NCBI RefSeq assembly: GCF_001592825.1
Contig: NZ_LTZG01000001.1
Coordinates: forward strand, 1-64,000
Direction of reading: 5' to 3'
From: Planococcus maritimus
GTDB lineage: Bacteria; Bacillota; Bacilli; Bacillales_A; Planococcaceae
DNA length: 64,000 nt
The notes under the pieces were generated by a model. That model was given only the letters and a program-made list of their open reading frames with translations, ran no database searches and was not told the DNA's origin. The position numbers and the translations under genes are program-made. Shown one piece after another: positions 23,750-32,848 of this stretch. Position 1 is the first letter of the stretch; every line of letters starts with the position of its first letter.

Positions 23750-24485
23750 ACTGGTGATTGAACAATTGACGAAAAGCTTTGACGGAATTGAAGTGCTCAA
23801 AGAGCTGTCGCTACACATCCAAGAAGATGAATTTGTCGCTGTGCTCGGTCCTTCCGGCAGCGGGAAAAGCACTTTGTTCCATTTGATCGGCGGGCTTTAC
23901 GAACCGGATGAGGGAACGATTGCACTCGGTGGCGACAAGATCAACGGCCAAAAAGGATCAGTCAGCTACATGCCGCAAAGCCCGTCCTTGCTCCCGTGGC
24001 GGAGTATATTGGACAATGTCCTCTTGGGGGCGGAACTGGCAGGACGTAAAGATAAGGAAGCCGCCTTGGAAATGATGGATAAAGCAGGGTTGTCTGGATA
24101 TGAGCGGGCATATCCCCATCAATTATCGGGCGGGATGAAACAGCGCGCTGCCTTTATCCGCAGTTTGTTGAGCCCGCAGCCGCTCATTTTACTGGACGAG
24201 CCGTTTTCAGCGCTGGATGAATTCACCCGCTCGGAAATGCAAAAATGGCTATTGGATATTTGGCAAAGCAATAAACGATCGATTCTTTTTGTCACGCATA
24301 ATATAGAAGAAGCTTTGTTTCTTGCAGACCGCATCCTGGTATTGTCGGAAAAACCGGCACAGGTCGTCGCCGAATTCCAGGTCGAATTCACGCGGCCAAG
24401 GGCAGAGGGTATTACCTTGACTGAAGAGTTTCTGCAATACAAGAAGGACATTTATAAAGTATTGAAGAAAGGGACAGGGGTATAG
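23742..24485 (+). CDS. thiZ: Thiamine-precursor ABC transporter ATP-binding protein
   Basis: 247 aa with all ABC motifs: Walker A GPSGSGKST (about 36-44), Q-loop YMPQSPSLLPWR, signature LSGGMKQR (about 127-134), Walker B LILLDEPFSALD and H-loop VTHNIEEA. Belongs to the TauB/SsuB/ThiZ branch. GAGGAG precedes its ATG inside the permease gene. Last core gene of the transporter. Confidence 0.92.
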   Translation: MAELVIEQLTKSFDGIEVLKELSLHIQEDEFVAVLGPSGSGKSTLFHLIGGLYEPDEGTIALGGDKINGQKGSVSYMPQSPSLLPWRSILDNVLLGAELAGRKDKEAALEMMDKAGLSGYERAYPHQLSGGMKQRAAFIRSLLSPQPLILLDEPFSALDEFTRSEMQKWLLDIWQSNKRSILFVTHNIEEALFLADRILVLSEKPAQVVAEFQVEFTRPRAEGITLTEEFLQYKKDIYKVLKKGTGV

Positions 24486-24533
24486 GGATCACGCCTATCG
24501 ATCTGTTTGTCCAATGGGCTGGAGGGGAGGGCA

Positions 24534-25271
24534 ATGATGGAAACTTGGTTTGGCGCAAGGTCCGATTATCCGTTTACGCTTTTTTCCTCGAGCCATCTGG
24601 TCGTATTGGCAATCGCTTTGTGCGGATTTGTATGCCTGATTCTCTTTAAGGGCAATTTATCCGCCAAAGGCGCCTTGTTTCAGCCATTGCGCTGGCTATT
24701 ATTCAGTGTCTTGCTGCTATCTGAAGTGACTTACCAATACTGGGCAATCACCCATGAGTTCTGGAGCTTCAACCTTTATATGCCGCTCCATCTTTGCGGC
24801 GCCGCTTCCATTACTGCCATGATCGGCTTATGGACTTTGCGCCCATTTTGGATTCGGCTGGCATTTTTCATCGGCCTCGCACCGGCTGCTTTAGCCTTGG
24901 TGACGCCTGATATGCCTTACGATTATCAGCATTTCCGTTTCTGGAAATTCTTTGTCCATCACACGGCCATCGCCTGGGCCAGTCTGTTTTTAGCCTTATC
25001 CAGCCCCCAATCGATTACATGGCGTTCGGTTTTCAGCGTTTATGGGCTGCTTCTGGCCTACGCCGGACTCATCGGCTTTTGGATCAATCCTTTGTTGGAA
25101 TCCAATTACCTCTACTTGTCGCAAAGGCCATCTACCGCTTCGCCCTTAGACTTTTTCGGTGATGGCCTGTGGTATTATGTCAATCTATGTCTGACTGCAT
25201 TGATTTTATTTGCGGTGCAATACGGAATTTTTCACTACTTAATCTATAAAAAGCGAAATAGAAGTAAATGA
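24534..25271 (+). CDS. TIGR02206 (YwaF-type) integral membrane protein
   Basis: 245 aa from ATG 24534 after GGAGGGGAGGG. Seven hydrophobic segments, with LYMPLHLCGAAS and a conserved HF/HH pattern (YDYQHFRFWKFFVHHTAIAW), typical of the YwaF/TIGR02206 family of unknown function. It starts 49 bases after the ABC ATPase gene in the same direction, so it may be cotranscribed with the thiamine operon. I know no functional link. Confidence 0.8.
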   Translation: MMETWFGARSDYPFTLFSSSHLVVLAIALCGFVCLILFKGNLSAKGALFQPLRWLLFSVLLLSEVTYQYWAITHEFWSFNLYMPLHLCGAASITAMIGLWTLRPFWIRLAFFIGLAPAALALVTPDMPYDYQHFRFWKFFVHHTAIAWASLFLALSSPQSITWRSVFSVYGLLLAYAGLIGFWINPLLESNYLYLSQRPSTASPLDFFGDGLWYYVNLCLTALILFAVQYGIFHYLIYKKRNRSK

Positions 25272-25282
25272 GCGCTGCCTGG

Positions 25283-25315
25283 CCGCCGCTGGATATTTCC
25301 AGTCGGCGGCTTTTG
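25283..25315 (+). terminator. Terminator after the YwaF-type gene
   Basis: GCCGCCGCTGGA pairs with TCCAGTCGGCGGC (one bulge) followed by TTTT. Confidence 0.75.
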
Positions 25316-25385
25316 TCTATTGAAAAAAGGACTATTTGCATGGATAGAGAATAGAAAAGAAACAGGACGAAAGGGGTGGAGGGGG

Positions 25386-26840
25386 ATGGATTGGATACTG
25401 ATTGCGAGCTGGACACTGAATTCAGTCTTGCTGCTGAATGTTGCACTTGCGATTGTCATCATTTTTAACGAACGGCGCGATGCAGGGGCGGCTTGGGCGT
25501 GGCTTTTGATCTTATTCTTTTTGCCGGTCATCGGATTTATCGTCTATCTGTTTTTTGGCAGGCATTTGACAGATAAAAACTTCTATAATTTAAGCGAGGA
25601 CGAACAGTCTTACTATACGCGGCAAGTCAATTCCCAAGTCAGCAGCATCGAAGCGGGAGAAGCGGAGTACGACCAGGAACTCTTGAAAAAGTATAGCCAA
25701 TTGCTAGTCATGAATTTGCAGTCGACCCGATCACTCGTAGGATTTTATAACGAAACTCGAATTTTTTCGGACGGCCACGAGAAGTTCGATACCTTGATCG
25801 AGGATATCGGAAAAGCACAGGAAGAAGTCAACGTTCAATACTATATCATCAAGCGGGATGCGCTCGGCCAACGACTTTTTGACGCTTTGCTCGAACGGGC
25901 CAAAGCAGGGGTTAAAGTACGGCTGCTGTATGATGCCGTTGGTTCCAAGAGTCTGAAGCATTCGGATTTCACGGAATTGATTGAACACGGCGGAGAAGTG
26001 GAAATATTCTTTCCATCTGCACTCGGGATGATTAATTTGCGGGTCAATAACCGAAACCACCGAAAAGTGTGTATCATTGATGGCAAGGTCGGCTATATCG
26101 GAGGCTTTAACGTGGGCACGGAATATTTGGGTGAGGTGAAGAAGTTCGGTTATTGGCGTGATGTCCACTTGCGTGTCGAGGGGGATGTGGTCCATCATCT
26201 GCAAGGCCGTTTTATCTTGGATTGGAATTACGCCAATGACTATAAAAACCGTGAAGATATTTTCTGTTTTCCTTTACACCACATCAAGAATTTCGCCCCG
26301 ATGCAAGTTGTGACTAGTGGACCGAATTCCCAAACCGAACATTTGAAGAACATGATGATCAAAATGATTGCTTCGGCCAAGCGGGAAATTTATATCCAAA
26401 CGCCGTATTTCATTCCCGATAAAAGCTTTATGGATGCCTGCAAGATGGCTTTATTGAGTGGTGTGAAAATGCATATTATGATACCCGGTAAACCTGACCA
26501 TCCGTTTGTCATGTGGGGGTCCTGGTCATTCCTCGGCGAATTGCTTGATTATGGGGCCGAAGTTTATCTCTATGACCGCGGCTTTTTGCATGCCAAAACA
26601 ATGACGGTTGACGGGGAGATTGCAACGGTTGGAACAACGAACTTGGATGCCCGCAGTTTTCGTTTGAATTTCGAGATCAATGCGCTCGTGTTCAATCGCC
26701 GTGTCGCGTTGGAGTTGGAGTCATTGTTTGAGTCCGATACGGCTGATTGTCGGAAGCTGACGAAAGAGTTCTATTCAGAGCGCAATTGGACGATCAAGCT
26801 AAGAGAAGGGTTTGCCCGCTTGCTGAGCCCGATTTTGTGA
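25386..26840 (+). CDS. cls: Cardiolipin synthase
   Basis: 484 aa from ATG 25386, which gives the usual Cls N-terminus (two transmembrane segments about 2-22 and 34-52, then ERRDAGAAWAW). The open frame continues 22 codons upstream to a TTG, but those codons overlap the terminator region. Two phospholipase D HKD motifs lie at about 225 (HRKVCIIDGK) and 401 (HAKTMTVDGE), both complete. It condenses two phosphatidylglycerols to cardiolipin at the membrane. Monocistronic. Confidence 0.92.
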   Translation: MDWILIASWTLNSVLLLNVALAIVIIFNERRDAGAAWAWLLILFFLPVIGFIVYLFFGRHLTDKNFYNLSEDEQSYYTRQVNSQVSSIEAGEAEYDQELLKKYSQLLVMNLQSTRSLVGFYNETRIFSDGHEKFDTLIEDIGKAQEEVNVQYYIIKRDALGQRLFDALLERAKAGVKVRLLYDAVGSKSLKHSDFTELIEHGGEVEIFFPSALGMINLRVNNRNHRKVCIIDGKVGYIGGFNVGTEYLGEVKKFGYWRDVHLRVEGDVVHHLQGRFILDWNYANDYKNREDIFCFPLHHIKNFAPMQVVTSGPNSQTEHLKNMMIKMIASAKREIYIQTPYFIPDKSFMDACKMALLSGVKMHIMIPGKPDHPFVMWGSWSFLGELLDYGAEVYLYDRGFLHAKTMTVDGEIATVGTTNLDARSFRLNFEINALVFNRRVALELESLFESDTADCRKLTKEFYSERNWTIKLREGFARLLSPIL

Positions 26841-26862
26841 TTCATTCTTATTGAATGCAAAT

Positions 26863-26897
26863 AAAAAAAGCTGGAGCCATTAGGTTCCAGCTTTTTT
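26863..26897. terminator. Bidirectional terminator between cls and the RpiR gene
   Basis: AAAAAAGCTGGAGCC pairs with GGTTCCAGCTTTTTT. A-run and T-run on either side serve both converging genes. Confidence 0.85.
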
Positions 26898-26907
26898 CCG
26901 TTATTGT

Positions 26908-27759
26908 CTATAACCGTTTTTGCGACATGGCTTCCCGCATATGGCGGAGTGCCACTTTGCCTTCGTCTCCACGGGCAATCATAACATTCGTATAAAGCGC
27001 GTCAATCAAGCTGAGCTGGGCGATGCGGGACGCGAGGGCTTCTGAGCGGAAATCCGTTTCTTCCGATAAAGTGTATAACACGATATCCGCCTCTTTGGAT
27101 AATGGCGATTTGGCGAAATTGGTCATGCAGATGATCGTCACTTCTTTTTCCTTCAGGACGTGAAGCACTTCAAGCACATCACGCGTGCTACCGGAATGGG
27201 AGATGACGATGGCGACATCGCCTTTTTCCAGCTGGGATGCGGACATGAGCTGCAAATGGGCATCCATGTTCATCGCGACATGAAGGCCGAGGCGGACAAA
27301 TTTATGGTAGCCATCCATCGCAATCATCGCGGATCCGCCATTTCCGAAAAATTCGATCTTGCGCGCAGACAGCAACGCCTCGACTGCTTGCTTCAATGCG
27401 TCTTCATCAATGATCTGCAAAGTGTCTTCCAATGTCTTGATATTGGAACGAAACACTTTTTCCGCGACGGTCTTGACTTCGTCGCCTTCTTCAATTTGTT
27501 CATGGATGTCTTTTAACGGTGCCACCACTTCAGCGGCGAGTGCGATTTTGAACGCTTGAAACCCTTTAAAGCCAAGCCGCTGGCAGAAACGGAAGACAGT
27601 GGATTCCGCAAGGCCGAGCTCGTCAGCGATTTGGTTGATCGTCAAATGGATGATGTTGCGGGGGTCATTTAAGATGTAGTCGGCGATTTTCTTTTCTTTC
27701 TCACTGAAATTGCGGTAACTGCCACGGATGGCCGCTAATGCGAATTGTTGTTGTTTCAT
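26908..27759 (-). CDS. RpiR/MurR-family regulator of the gluconate operon
   Basis: 283 aa. N-terminal HTH_6 domain (about 15-60: FSEKEKKIADYILNDP...TINQIADELGLAESTVFRFCQRLGFKGFQAFK). SIS sugar-phosphate isomerase domain about 125-260 (EFFGNGGSAMIA..VISHSGSTRDVLEVL). It is divergent from gnd-gntP-gntK across 130 bases, so it most likely senses 6-phosphogluconate or gluconate and controls that operon, replacing the GntR of B. subtilis. Regulator role from family, target from position. Confidence 0.88.
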   Translation of the reverse strand: MKQQQFALAAIRGSYRNFSEKEKKIADYILNDPRNIIHLTINQIADELGLAESTVFRFCQRLGFKGFQAFKIALAAEVVAPLKDIHEQIEEGDEVKTVAEKVFRSNIKTLEDTLQIIDEDALKQAVEALLSARKIEFFGNGGSAMIAMDGYHKFVRLGLHVAMNMDAHLQLMSASQLEKGDVAIVISHSGSTRDVLEVLHVLKEKEVTIICMTNFAKSPLSKEADIVLYTLSEETDFRSEALASRIAQLSLIDALYTNVMIARGDEGKVALRHMREAMSQKRL

Positions 27760-27814
27760 TCTGCCACGCCTCTTTCTATTGCTAGAATTATTTTATATTT
27801 CTATCATAACACGC

Positions 27815-27842
27815 TTGCATGTGGAAAAATATTTGATATAAT
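27815..27842 (+). promoter_or_regulatory. Sigma-A promoter of the gluconate operon with possible operator repeats
   Basis: TTGCAT, 16 bases, TATAAT, 48 bases before the gnd ATG. The 11-mer GGAAAAATATT occurs twice, at 27823-27833 (in the spacer) and 27854-27864 (downstream of the start point), 31 bases or three helical turns apart. That is a good layout for the RpiR repressor. Confidence 0.7.
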
Positions 27843-27889
27843 AAATTCATTAAGGAAAAATATTCTTTTATTCTACAGGAGGTTTTACA

Positions 27890-28771
27890 ATGGAAATCGG
27901 AATTATCGGTTTGGGCAAGATGGGGAAGAACCTTGCGCTCAATTTAACAGACCATGGCCATATGGTGGTAGGGCATGATGCCAACGCTACTGAAGTAAGC
28001 GGTTTCAAGACAGTTGAATCCCTTGAAGAAATGGTGCAGGGCTTGCAGGCGCCACGCACAGTCTGGTTGATGGTGCCGGCAGGAGAAATCACGGAATCGG
28101 TCATCGCACAATTGGTGCCGCTTTTGGATAAAGGCGATGCGATCATCGACGGAGGCAACTCGAACTATAAAGAATCGGTGCGTCGCGCTGAGGAATTGAA
28201 AGCGAACGGAATTTATTTCTTCGACTGTGGCACAAGCGGCGGAACAGAAGGCGCTCGCCACGGAATTTGCGCAATGATCGGCGGAGACGAAGAAAAATTC
28301 AATGACATCGAACCGCTTTTCCGCGACATTTCAGTCGAAGGCGGCTACCTTTATGCCGGTAAATCAGGAAGCGGCCATTTCATGAAAATGATCCACAACG
28401 GCATCGAGTACGGCATGATGCAATCGATTGCTGAAGGCTTCGACATTCTCCACAAGAGCGATTTCGATTACGATTACGAAAAAGTCGCCGGCGTCTGGAA
28501 CAATGGCTCCATCATCAGTTCTTATTTGATGGGCTTGACACAAAACGCTTTCTCGAAAGATGAAAAGCTCGATGGCATCAAAGGGGTCATGAACTCATCA
28601 GGTGAAGGCAAATGGACGGTCGAAACCGCACTGGACTTGAATGTCCCGGCACCGGTTATCACGATGTCGCTGATGATGCGCTATCGCTCCCTTGAAGACG
28701 ACACGTTCACGGGGAAAGTGGTCGCTGCACTTCGCAACGAATTCGGCGGGCACGCAGTCGTCAAAAAATAA
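27890..28771 (+). CDS. gnd: 6-phosphogluconate dehydrogenase, NAD-dependent decarboxylating type
   Basis: 293 aa, ACAGGAGG before the ATG. Rossmann motif GLGKMGKNLALNL at 7-19, substrate motif DGGNSNYKES, catalytic K in GKSGSGHFMKMIHNG. The short length (about 300 rather than 470) marks the NAD-dependent, GntZ/YqeC-like form. It oxidises 6-phosphogluconate to ribulose 5-phosphate and CO2. First gene of the gluconate operon. Confidence 0.93.
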   Translation: MEIGIIGLGKMGKNLALNLTDHGHMVVGHDANATEVSGFKTVESLEEMVQGLQAPRTVWLMVPAGEITESVIAQLVPLLDKGDAIIDGGNSNYKESVRRAEELKANGIYFFDCGTSGGTEGARHGICAMIGGDEEKFNDIEPLFRDISVEGGYLYAGKSGSGHFMKMIHNGIEYGMMQSIAEGFDILHKSDFDYDYEKVAGVWNNGSIISSYLMGLTQNAFSKDEKLDGIKGVMNSSGEGKWTVETALDLNVPAPVITMSLMMRYRSLEDDTFTGKVVAALRNEFGGHAVVKK

Positions 28772-28802
28772 CTTAATGCTTATCTGAAGAGGGGGAAATC
28801 AA

Positions 28803-30146
28803 ATGGAAGGTTCAACATTGATAATCATCGCGGTCGCAAGTATTTTCGTACTATTGTTCTTGGTTATGCGTACGAAATTGCACGCGTTCGTCGCGTTATT
28901 ATTGGTAAGTTTACTGCTCGGGATCGCAGCGGGAATGCCGCTTGGGGATGTCATTCAATCGATTCAAAACGGCATGGGCGGCACGCTCGGCTTTGTCGCA
29001 GTCGTCGTCGGCCTTGGTGCCATGTTCGGGAAGATGCTGGAAGTTTCTGGCGGAGCTGAACGTTTAGCGGCTACATTGATTGCAAAATTTGGAGAAGAAA
29101 AAGCACCATGGGCTCTTGGTGTAACAGGTTTCATCGTTGCCATTCCTGTATTTTTCGATGTCGGCTTTATCATCTTGGTGCCGATCGTCTACAGCTTGGC
29201 GAAAAAGACCGGCAAATCGCTTTTGCATTACGGGATTCCGCTATTGGCGGGTCTTGCTGTAACACATAGCTTTATCCCGCCGACTCCGGGGCCGATTGCG
29301 GTTGCGGAACTGGTCGGGGCAGAACTTGGCTGGGTCATCCTGTTCGGGGTGCTTGCAGGGATTCCATCCATGATTTTGGCCGGCCCATTATTCGGCCGTT
29401 TCATTGGTAAGCGCATTCATTTAACGATTCCAGATTATATGGACATTAAAGAACAGGAATACGATAAGGAATTGCCAAGCTTTGGCATGATCATTTCTTT
29501 GATTTTGATTCCGCTTGTACTGATTCTCTTCAACACCTTGTCAGCTGTCGTTTTGGAAGAAGGCAATCAAATCCGCGAGATTTTGACATTCCTTGGCCAT
29601 CCATTCGTTGCTTTGACGATCGCTACGATCCTGACGTTTTTCTTCCTTGGCACACGCCGCGGTTATTCGCGTCAGGAAGTTCAGGACATTGCAACAAAAG
29701 CGCTGGAACCTGCAGGGATTATCATCCTTGTCACAGGAGCTGGCGGTGTATTCAAACAAGTCTTGATCGACTCTGGTGTCGGCGATGTACTTGGTGAAAT
29801 GATGGGCGACTCGGCACTGCCGCCGATTGTTCTGGCATTCTTGATCGCTTCCGCGGTCCGTGTGGCGCAAGGTTCTGCGACGGTTTCTATGGTAACAGCT
29901 GCAGGCTTAATCGCACCGCTTCTGGAAATTACCGGTACGACCGGCCCGGCACTTGGTTTGATTGTAATTGCCATTGCTGCAGGCGCAACTGTCTTGTCCC
30001 ACGTAAACGATTCCGGCTTCTGGCTCGTTAACCGTTACTTTGGGATGAGCGTAAAAGACACCTTGAAATCCTGGACCATGATGGAAACCATCATCGGCCT
30101 CACCGGATTCGTGGTAGTATTGATTTTGAGTTTCTTTATCACATGA
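28803..30146 (+). CDS. gntP: Gluconate permease (GntP family)
   Basis: 447 aa, AGAGGGGG before the ATG. About 12 hydrophobic segments and the GntP motifs (AIPVFFDVGFIILVPI, HSFIPPTPGPIAVAELVGA, SHVNDSGFWLVNRYFG). It imports gluconate by proton symport. Length is normal for the family. Lies 31 bases after gnd. Confidence 0.93.
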   Translation: MEGSTLIIIAVASIFVLLFLVMRTKLHAFVALLLVSLLLGIAAGMPLGDVIQSIQNGMGGTLGFVAVVVGLGAMFGKMLEVSGGAERLAATLIAKFGEEKAPWALGVTGFIVAIPVFFDVGFIILVPIVYSLAKKTGKSLLHYGIPLLAGLAVTHSFIPPTPGPIAVAELVGAELGWVILFGVLAGIPSMILAGPLFGRFIGKRIHLTIPDYMDIKEQEYDKELPSFGMIISLILIPLVLILFNTLSAVVLEEGNQIREILTFLGHPFVALTIATILTFFFLGTRRGYSRQEVQDIATKALEPAGIIILVTGAGGVFKQVLIDSGVGDVLGEMMGDSALPPIVLAFLIASAVRVAQGSATVSMVTAAGLIAPLLEITGTTGPALGLIVIAIAAGATVLSHVNDSGFWLVNRYFGMSVKDTLKSWTMMETIIGLTGFVVVLILSFFIT

Positions 30147-30153
30147 TTGCAGC

Positions 30154-30185
30154 AAAAAGAAAAAGGGATTCTCCTTTTTCTTTTT
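30154..30185 (+). terminator. Hairpin between gntP and gntK
   Basis: AAAAAGAAAAAGG pairs with CCTTTTTCTTTTT. An intercistronic attenuator or partial terminator that could lower gntK expression. Confidence 0.6.
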
Positions 30186-30209
30186 CTGTTATAAGGAAGG
30201 AAGAAGAAT

Positions 30210-31754
30210 ATGCCTGAACAATCCTATTATTTAGGGGTCGATATAGGGACCACTTCCACAAAAGCTGTCTTATTTAATAAAGCTGGACAGATTAAGGATA
30301 GCCATACGGTGTTCTATCCTTTGCACACTCCGAACCAATTGACCGCTGAACAGGATCCGGAAGAAATATTCCGTGCGGTTTTAACGACTGTCCGCGAAAC
30401 TTTGAGAAAAAGCGAAATCACCCAAGAGTCTTTGAAGCTGCTGTCGTTTAGTTCGGCGATGCACAGTTTGATCGCTGTGGATGCTAAAGGGGAACTATTG
30501 ACCAATAGCATCACCTGGGCAGACACCAGAAGCTCGAAACATGCGAAGCATATTAAAGACAATTTGAACGGACACGATATCTATTTGCGGACGGGTACAC
30601 CGATCCATGCCATGTCGCCGTTATCTAAACTATTGTGGCTATCAGACGAAAAACCGGAAATTTGCCAGCAAACAGCGAAGTTCATCAGCATTAAAAGCTA
30701 TGTTTTCCATAAGTTTTTCGGGGAATACGTCGAAGACCATTCCATCGCTTCCGCAACCGGCTTGTTCAATCTCGAACAGCTCGACTGGGACCAAGGCGCA
30801 CTGGATGTATCTTGTGTAACGACCGAGAAACTGCCGCGTTTGGTACCAACGACGGAACAATTCACAGGCGTTGCAGCAGAATTTGCTGCCTTCATGGGCA
30901 TCCGGGAAGACGTCCCGTTTGTGATTGGCGCCAGTGATGGCGTGTTGGCCAACCTTGGTGTTAATGCCATTGATCCGGGCGTCATCGCAGTGACCATCGG
31001 GACGAGTGGTGCCATCCGAACGGTGTCTCCGGTGCCGAAAACCGACCCGAAAGAACGCACTTTCTGTTATGTATTAACCGAAAACCACTGGGTTATTGGC
31101 GGCCCTGTCAATAACGGCGGCATCATTTTACGCTGGCTGCGCGATGAATTCGCGTCATCCGAAGTGGAAACGGCGAAACGTCTCGGGATTGATACGTACG
31201 ATGTGTTAACGAAAATCGCCGCTACCGTTAAACCAGGAGCGGACGGATTATTATTCCACCCTTATTTAACGGGGGAACGGGCACCGCTATGGGATGCCAA
31301 TGCCAGGGGCTCATTTTTTGGCCTCAGTATCCATCACCAGAAACAGCATATGATTCGCGCGGTACTCGAAGGCATCGTCTTCAACTTGTACACTGTGCTT
31401 CTCGCTGTAGAAGAATTGACGGGAGAACCGGCAAGCATACAAGCATCCGGCGGGTTTGCCCGCTCTGAGCTATGGCGCCAGTTGTTGGCCGATGTCTTCG
31501 ATAAGCCGGTCGTCATTCCGGAAAGCTTCGAAAGTCCTTGTCTCGGGGCCATCGTGCTTGGGATGTATGCGACTGGAGAGATTGAGGATTTCAGCATTGT
31601 CTCCGACATGATCGGCAGCACCCATACTCATCATCCGGAAACGGAAGCAAGCACGATTTACCGCGAACTGCTTCCAATTTATATTCGCTTATCGCGATTG
31701 TTGACAGAGGAATACGAAAGCATTTCCGATTTTCAACGCAAGCATATGCAATAA
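30210..31754 (+). CDS. gntK: Gluconokinase (FGGY family)
   Basis: 514 aa, AAGGAAGGAAG before the ATG. FGGY motifs: DIGTTSTKAVLF (phosphate 1), ITWADTRS, GASDGVLANLGV, TIGTSGAIRTV (phosphate 2), and GGFARSELWRQLLADV near the adenosine site. Phosphorylates gluconate to 6-phosphogluconate, feeding gnd. Together with GntP and Gnd the operon takes external gluconate to ribulose 5-phosphate. Confidence 0.93.
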   Translation: MPEQSYYLGVDIGTTSTKAVLFNKAGQIKDSHTVFYPLHTPNQLTAEQDPEEIFRAVLTTVRETLRKSEITQESLKLLSFSSAMHSLIAVDAKGELLTNSITWADTRSSKHAKHIKDNLNGHDIYLRTGTPIHAMSPLSKLLWLSDEKPEICQQTAKFISIKSYVFHKFFGEYVEDHSIASATGLFNLEQLDWDQGALDVSCVTTEKLPRLVPTTEQFTGVAAEFAAFMGIREDVPFVIGASDGVLANLGVNAIDPGVIAVTIGTSGAIRTVSPVPKTDPKERTFCYVLTENHWVIGGPVNNGGIILRWLRDEFASSEVETAKRLGIDTYDVLTKIAATVKPGADGLLFHPYLTGERAPLWDANARGSFFGLSIHHQKQHMIRAVLEGIVFNLYTVLLAVEELTGEPASIQASGGFARSELWRQLLADVFDKPVVIPESFESPCLGAIVLGMYATGEIEDFSIVSDMIGSTHTHHPETEASTIYRELLPIYIRLSRLLTEEYESISDFQRKHMQ

Positions 31755-31757
31755 CAA

Positions 31758-31789
31758 GAAAACCCGAAGCTCAGTGGCTTCGGGTTTTC
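31758..31789 (+). terminator. Gluconate operon terminator (first copy)
   Basis: GAAAACCCGAAGC pairs with GCTTCGGGTTTTC around a CTCAGTG loop, directly after gntK. An identical 32-base copy lies at 32026-32057. Confidence 0.9.
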
Positions 31790-31820
31790 AGTTTGTCGAG
31801 AGAGGTAAGAAATCGTATTT

Positions 31821-31936
31821 TCCGAAGCTTATCGCTCGCTTTCCGTGGGCTCGCGTCCAAGCCTCCTCAGTCGCTTTGCGCCTTGCGGGGTCTCGGTCGT
31901 CTCGCTGATCCACTGGAGTCGAGCGAACGCTTCTCC
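31821..31936. repeat. Bacillales-type palindromic intergenic repeat
   Basis: Starts TCCGAAGCTTATCGCTCGCTT and ends GAGCGAACGCTTCTCCA, the two ends being imperfect inverted repeats. Inside is a core with CTCGCG..CAAGCCTCCTCAGTCGCTT and CTTGCGGGGTCTC..CTCGCTGATCC. From memory this matches a non-coding repeat present in many copies in Bacillaceae and Planococcaceae genomes. GC content and style differ from the flanks. It is bracketed by the two identical terminator copies. Confidence 0.7.
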
Positions 31937-32025
31937 AAATACATAAAAAGGTCATTTATTATGGAATCTGGAAAAAATGACTCCATTCTGATTCGTAATG
32001 GATTATTAGACTTCTTCAACACTAT

Positions 32026-32057
32026 GAAAACCCGAAGCTCAGTGGCTTCGGGTTTTC
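32026..32057 (+). terminator. Duplicate of the gntK terminator (second copy)
   Basis: Same 32 bases as 31758-31789, 268 bases apart, with no gene between. It may be a duplication that accompanied insertion of the palindromic repeat. Confidence 0.85.
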
Positions 32058-32216
32058 TAATTGCTCGATTCTTTTTTGTTGTGGAGCACACCTGTATTTT
32101 TGTAGAAAAGTTCTGAAAACGCCGCGGATTTGAATGCGCTTTTGATATACTAATATTTACAAGTACAGGTGGTTGCTAGGAGGTAATGGTGACCAGCATC
32201 TACAATTGGAGACGCT

Positions 32217-32774
32217 ATGAAACTTGTATTATTATTTGGCCCGCAAGCAGTCGGCAAAATGACAGTGGGGCAGGAATTGGCTAAGCTCACGCCCTTAAAA
32301 CTACTTCACAATCACATGACGATCGACTTGCTGCATCCTTTCTTTGGCTTTAGCGAAGACACATGGCGAATCTCCACTATCATCCGGGAAGAAATTTTTA
32401 AAGCGGCCGTTAAAAGTGAATTAGAGGGCATCATTTTCACCTTCGTGTGGTCATTCGGGTCATCACAGGATTGGGAATTCGTGAGCCATGTCCGCTCTAT
32501 TTTCGAAGAAGCAGGTGGAGCAGTCTATTTCGTGGAACTAGAAGCACAACAGAGTGAACGTTTGCTAAGAAACCGAACGCCTCACCGCCTCGCACATAAA
32601 ACAACAAAACGCAATATCGCAGAATCCGAAGCCCATTTAATCGAAACACACAAAATGAACCGGTTTAATTCTTGGCCTAATGAAATCCGAGAACAAAATT
32701 ACCTGCGAATCGATAACACACAGCTAGCTGCAGAAACTGTAGCCAATATGATCAAAGATCGCTTTACCTTATAG
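32217..32774 (+). CDS. P-loop NTPase, shikimate-kinase-like small-molecule kinase
   Basis: 185 aa. Walker A GPQAVGKMT at residues 8-16 (the residue after the lysine is Met, then Thr, slightly unusual). LHNHMTIDLLHPFFG follows, then a LID-like segment LLRNRTPHRLAHKTT and IDNTQLAAETVANMI at the end. This is the P-loop kinase family often annotated as shikimate kinase or AAA family ATPase, but it lacks the shikimate-binding motifs, so the substrate is unknown. AGGAGG occurs 38 bases upstream; the nearer AATTGGAGA is the likelier site. Confidence 0.75.
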   Translation: MKLVLLFGPQAVGKMTVGQELAKLTPLKLLHNHMTIDLLHPFFGFSEDTWRISTIIREEIFKAAVKSELEGIIFTFVWSFGSSQDWEFVSHVRSIFEEAGGAVYFVELEAQQSERLLRNRTPHRLAHKTTKRNIAESEAHLIETHKMNRFNSWPNEIREQNYLRIDNTQLAAETVANMIKDRFTL

Positions 32775-32848
32775 AAAACAATCGCCGGCCAGTTGTTCAA
32801 CTGGCCAGAAGACCTTAGGACATTTATTAGAAACGAGGCGAGAGACCT

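Noticed and set aside
31793..32116. 107-aa plus-strand ORF between gntK and the P-loop kinase
   Set aside because: It runs through the palindromic repeat and both terminator copies; the composition is not protein-like and there is no start site.
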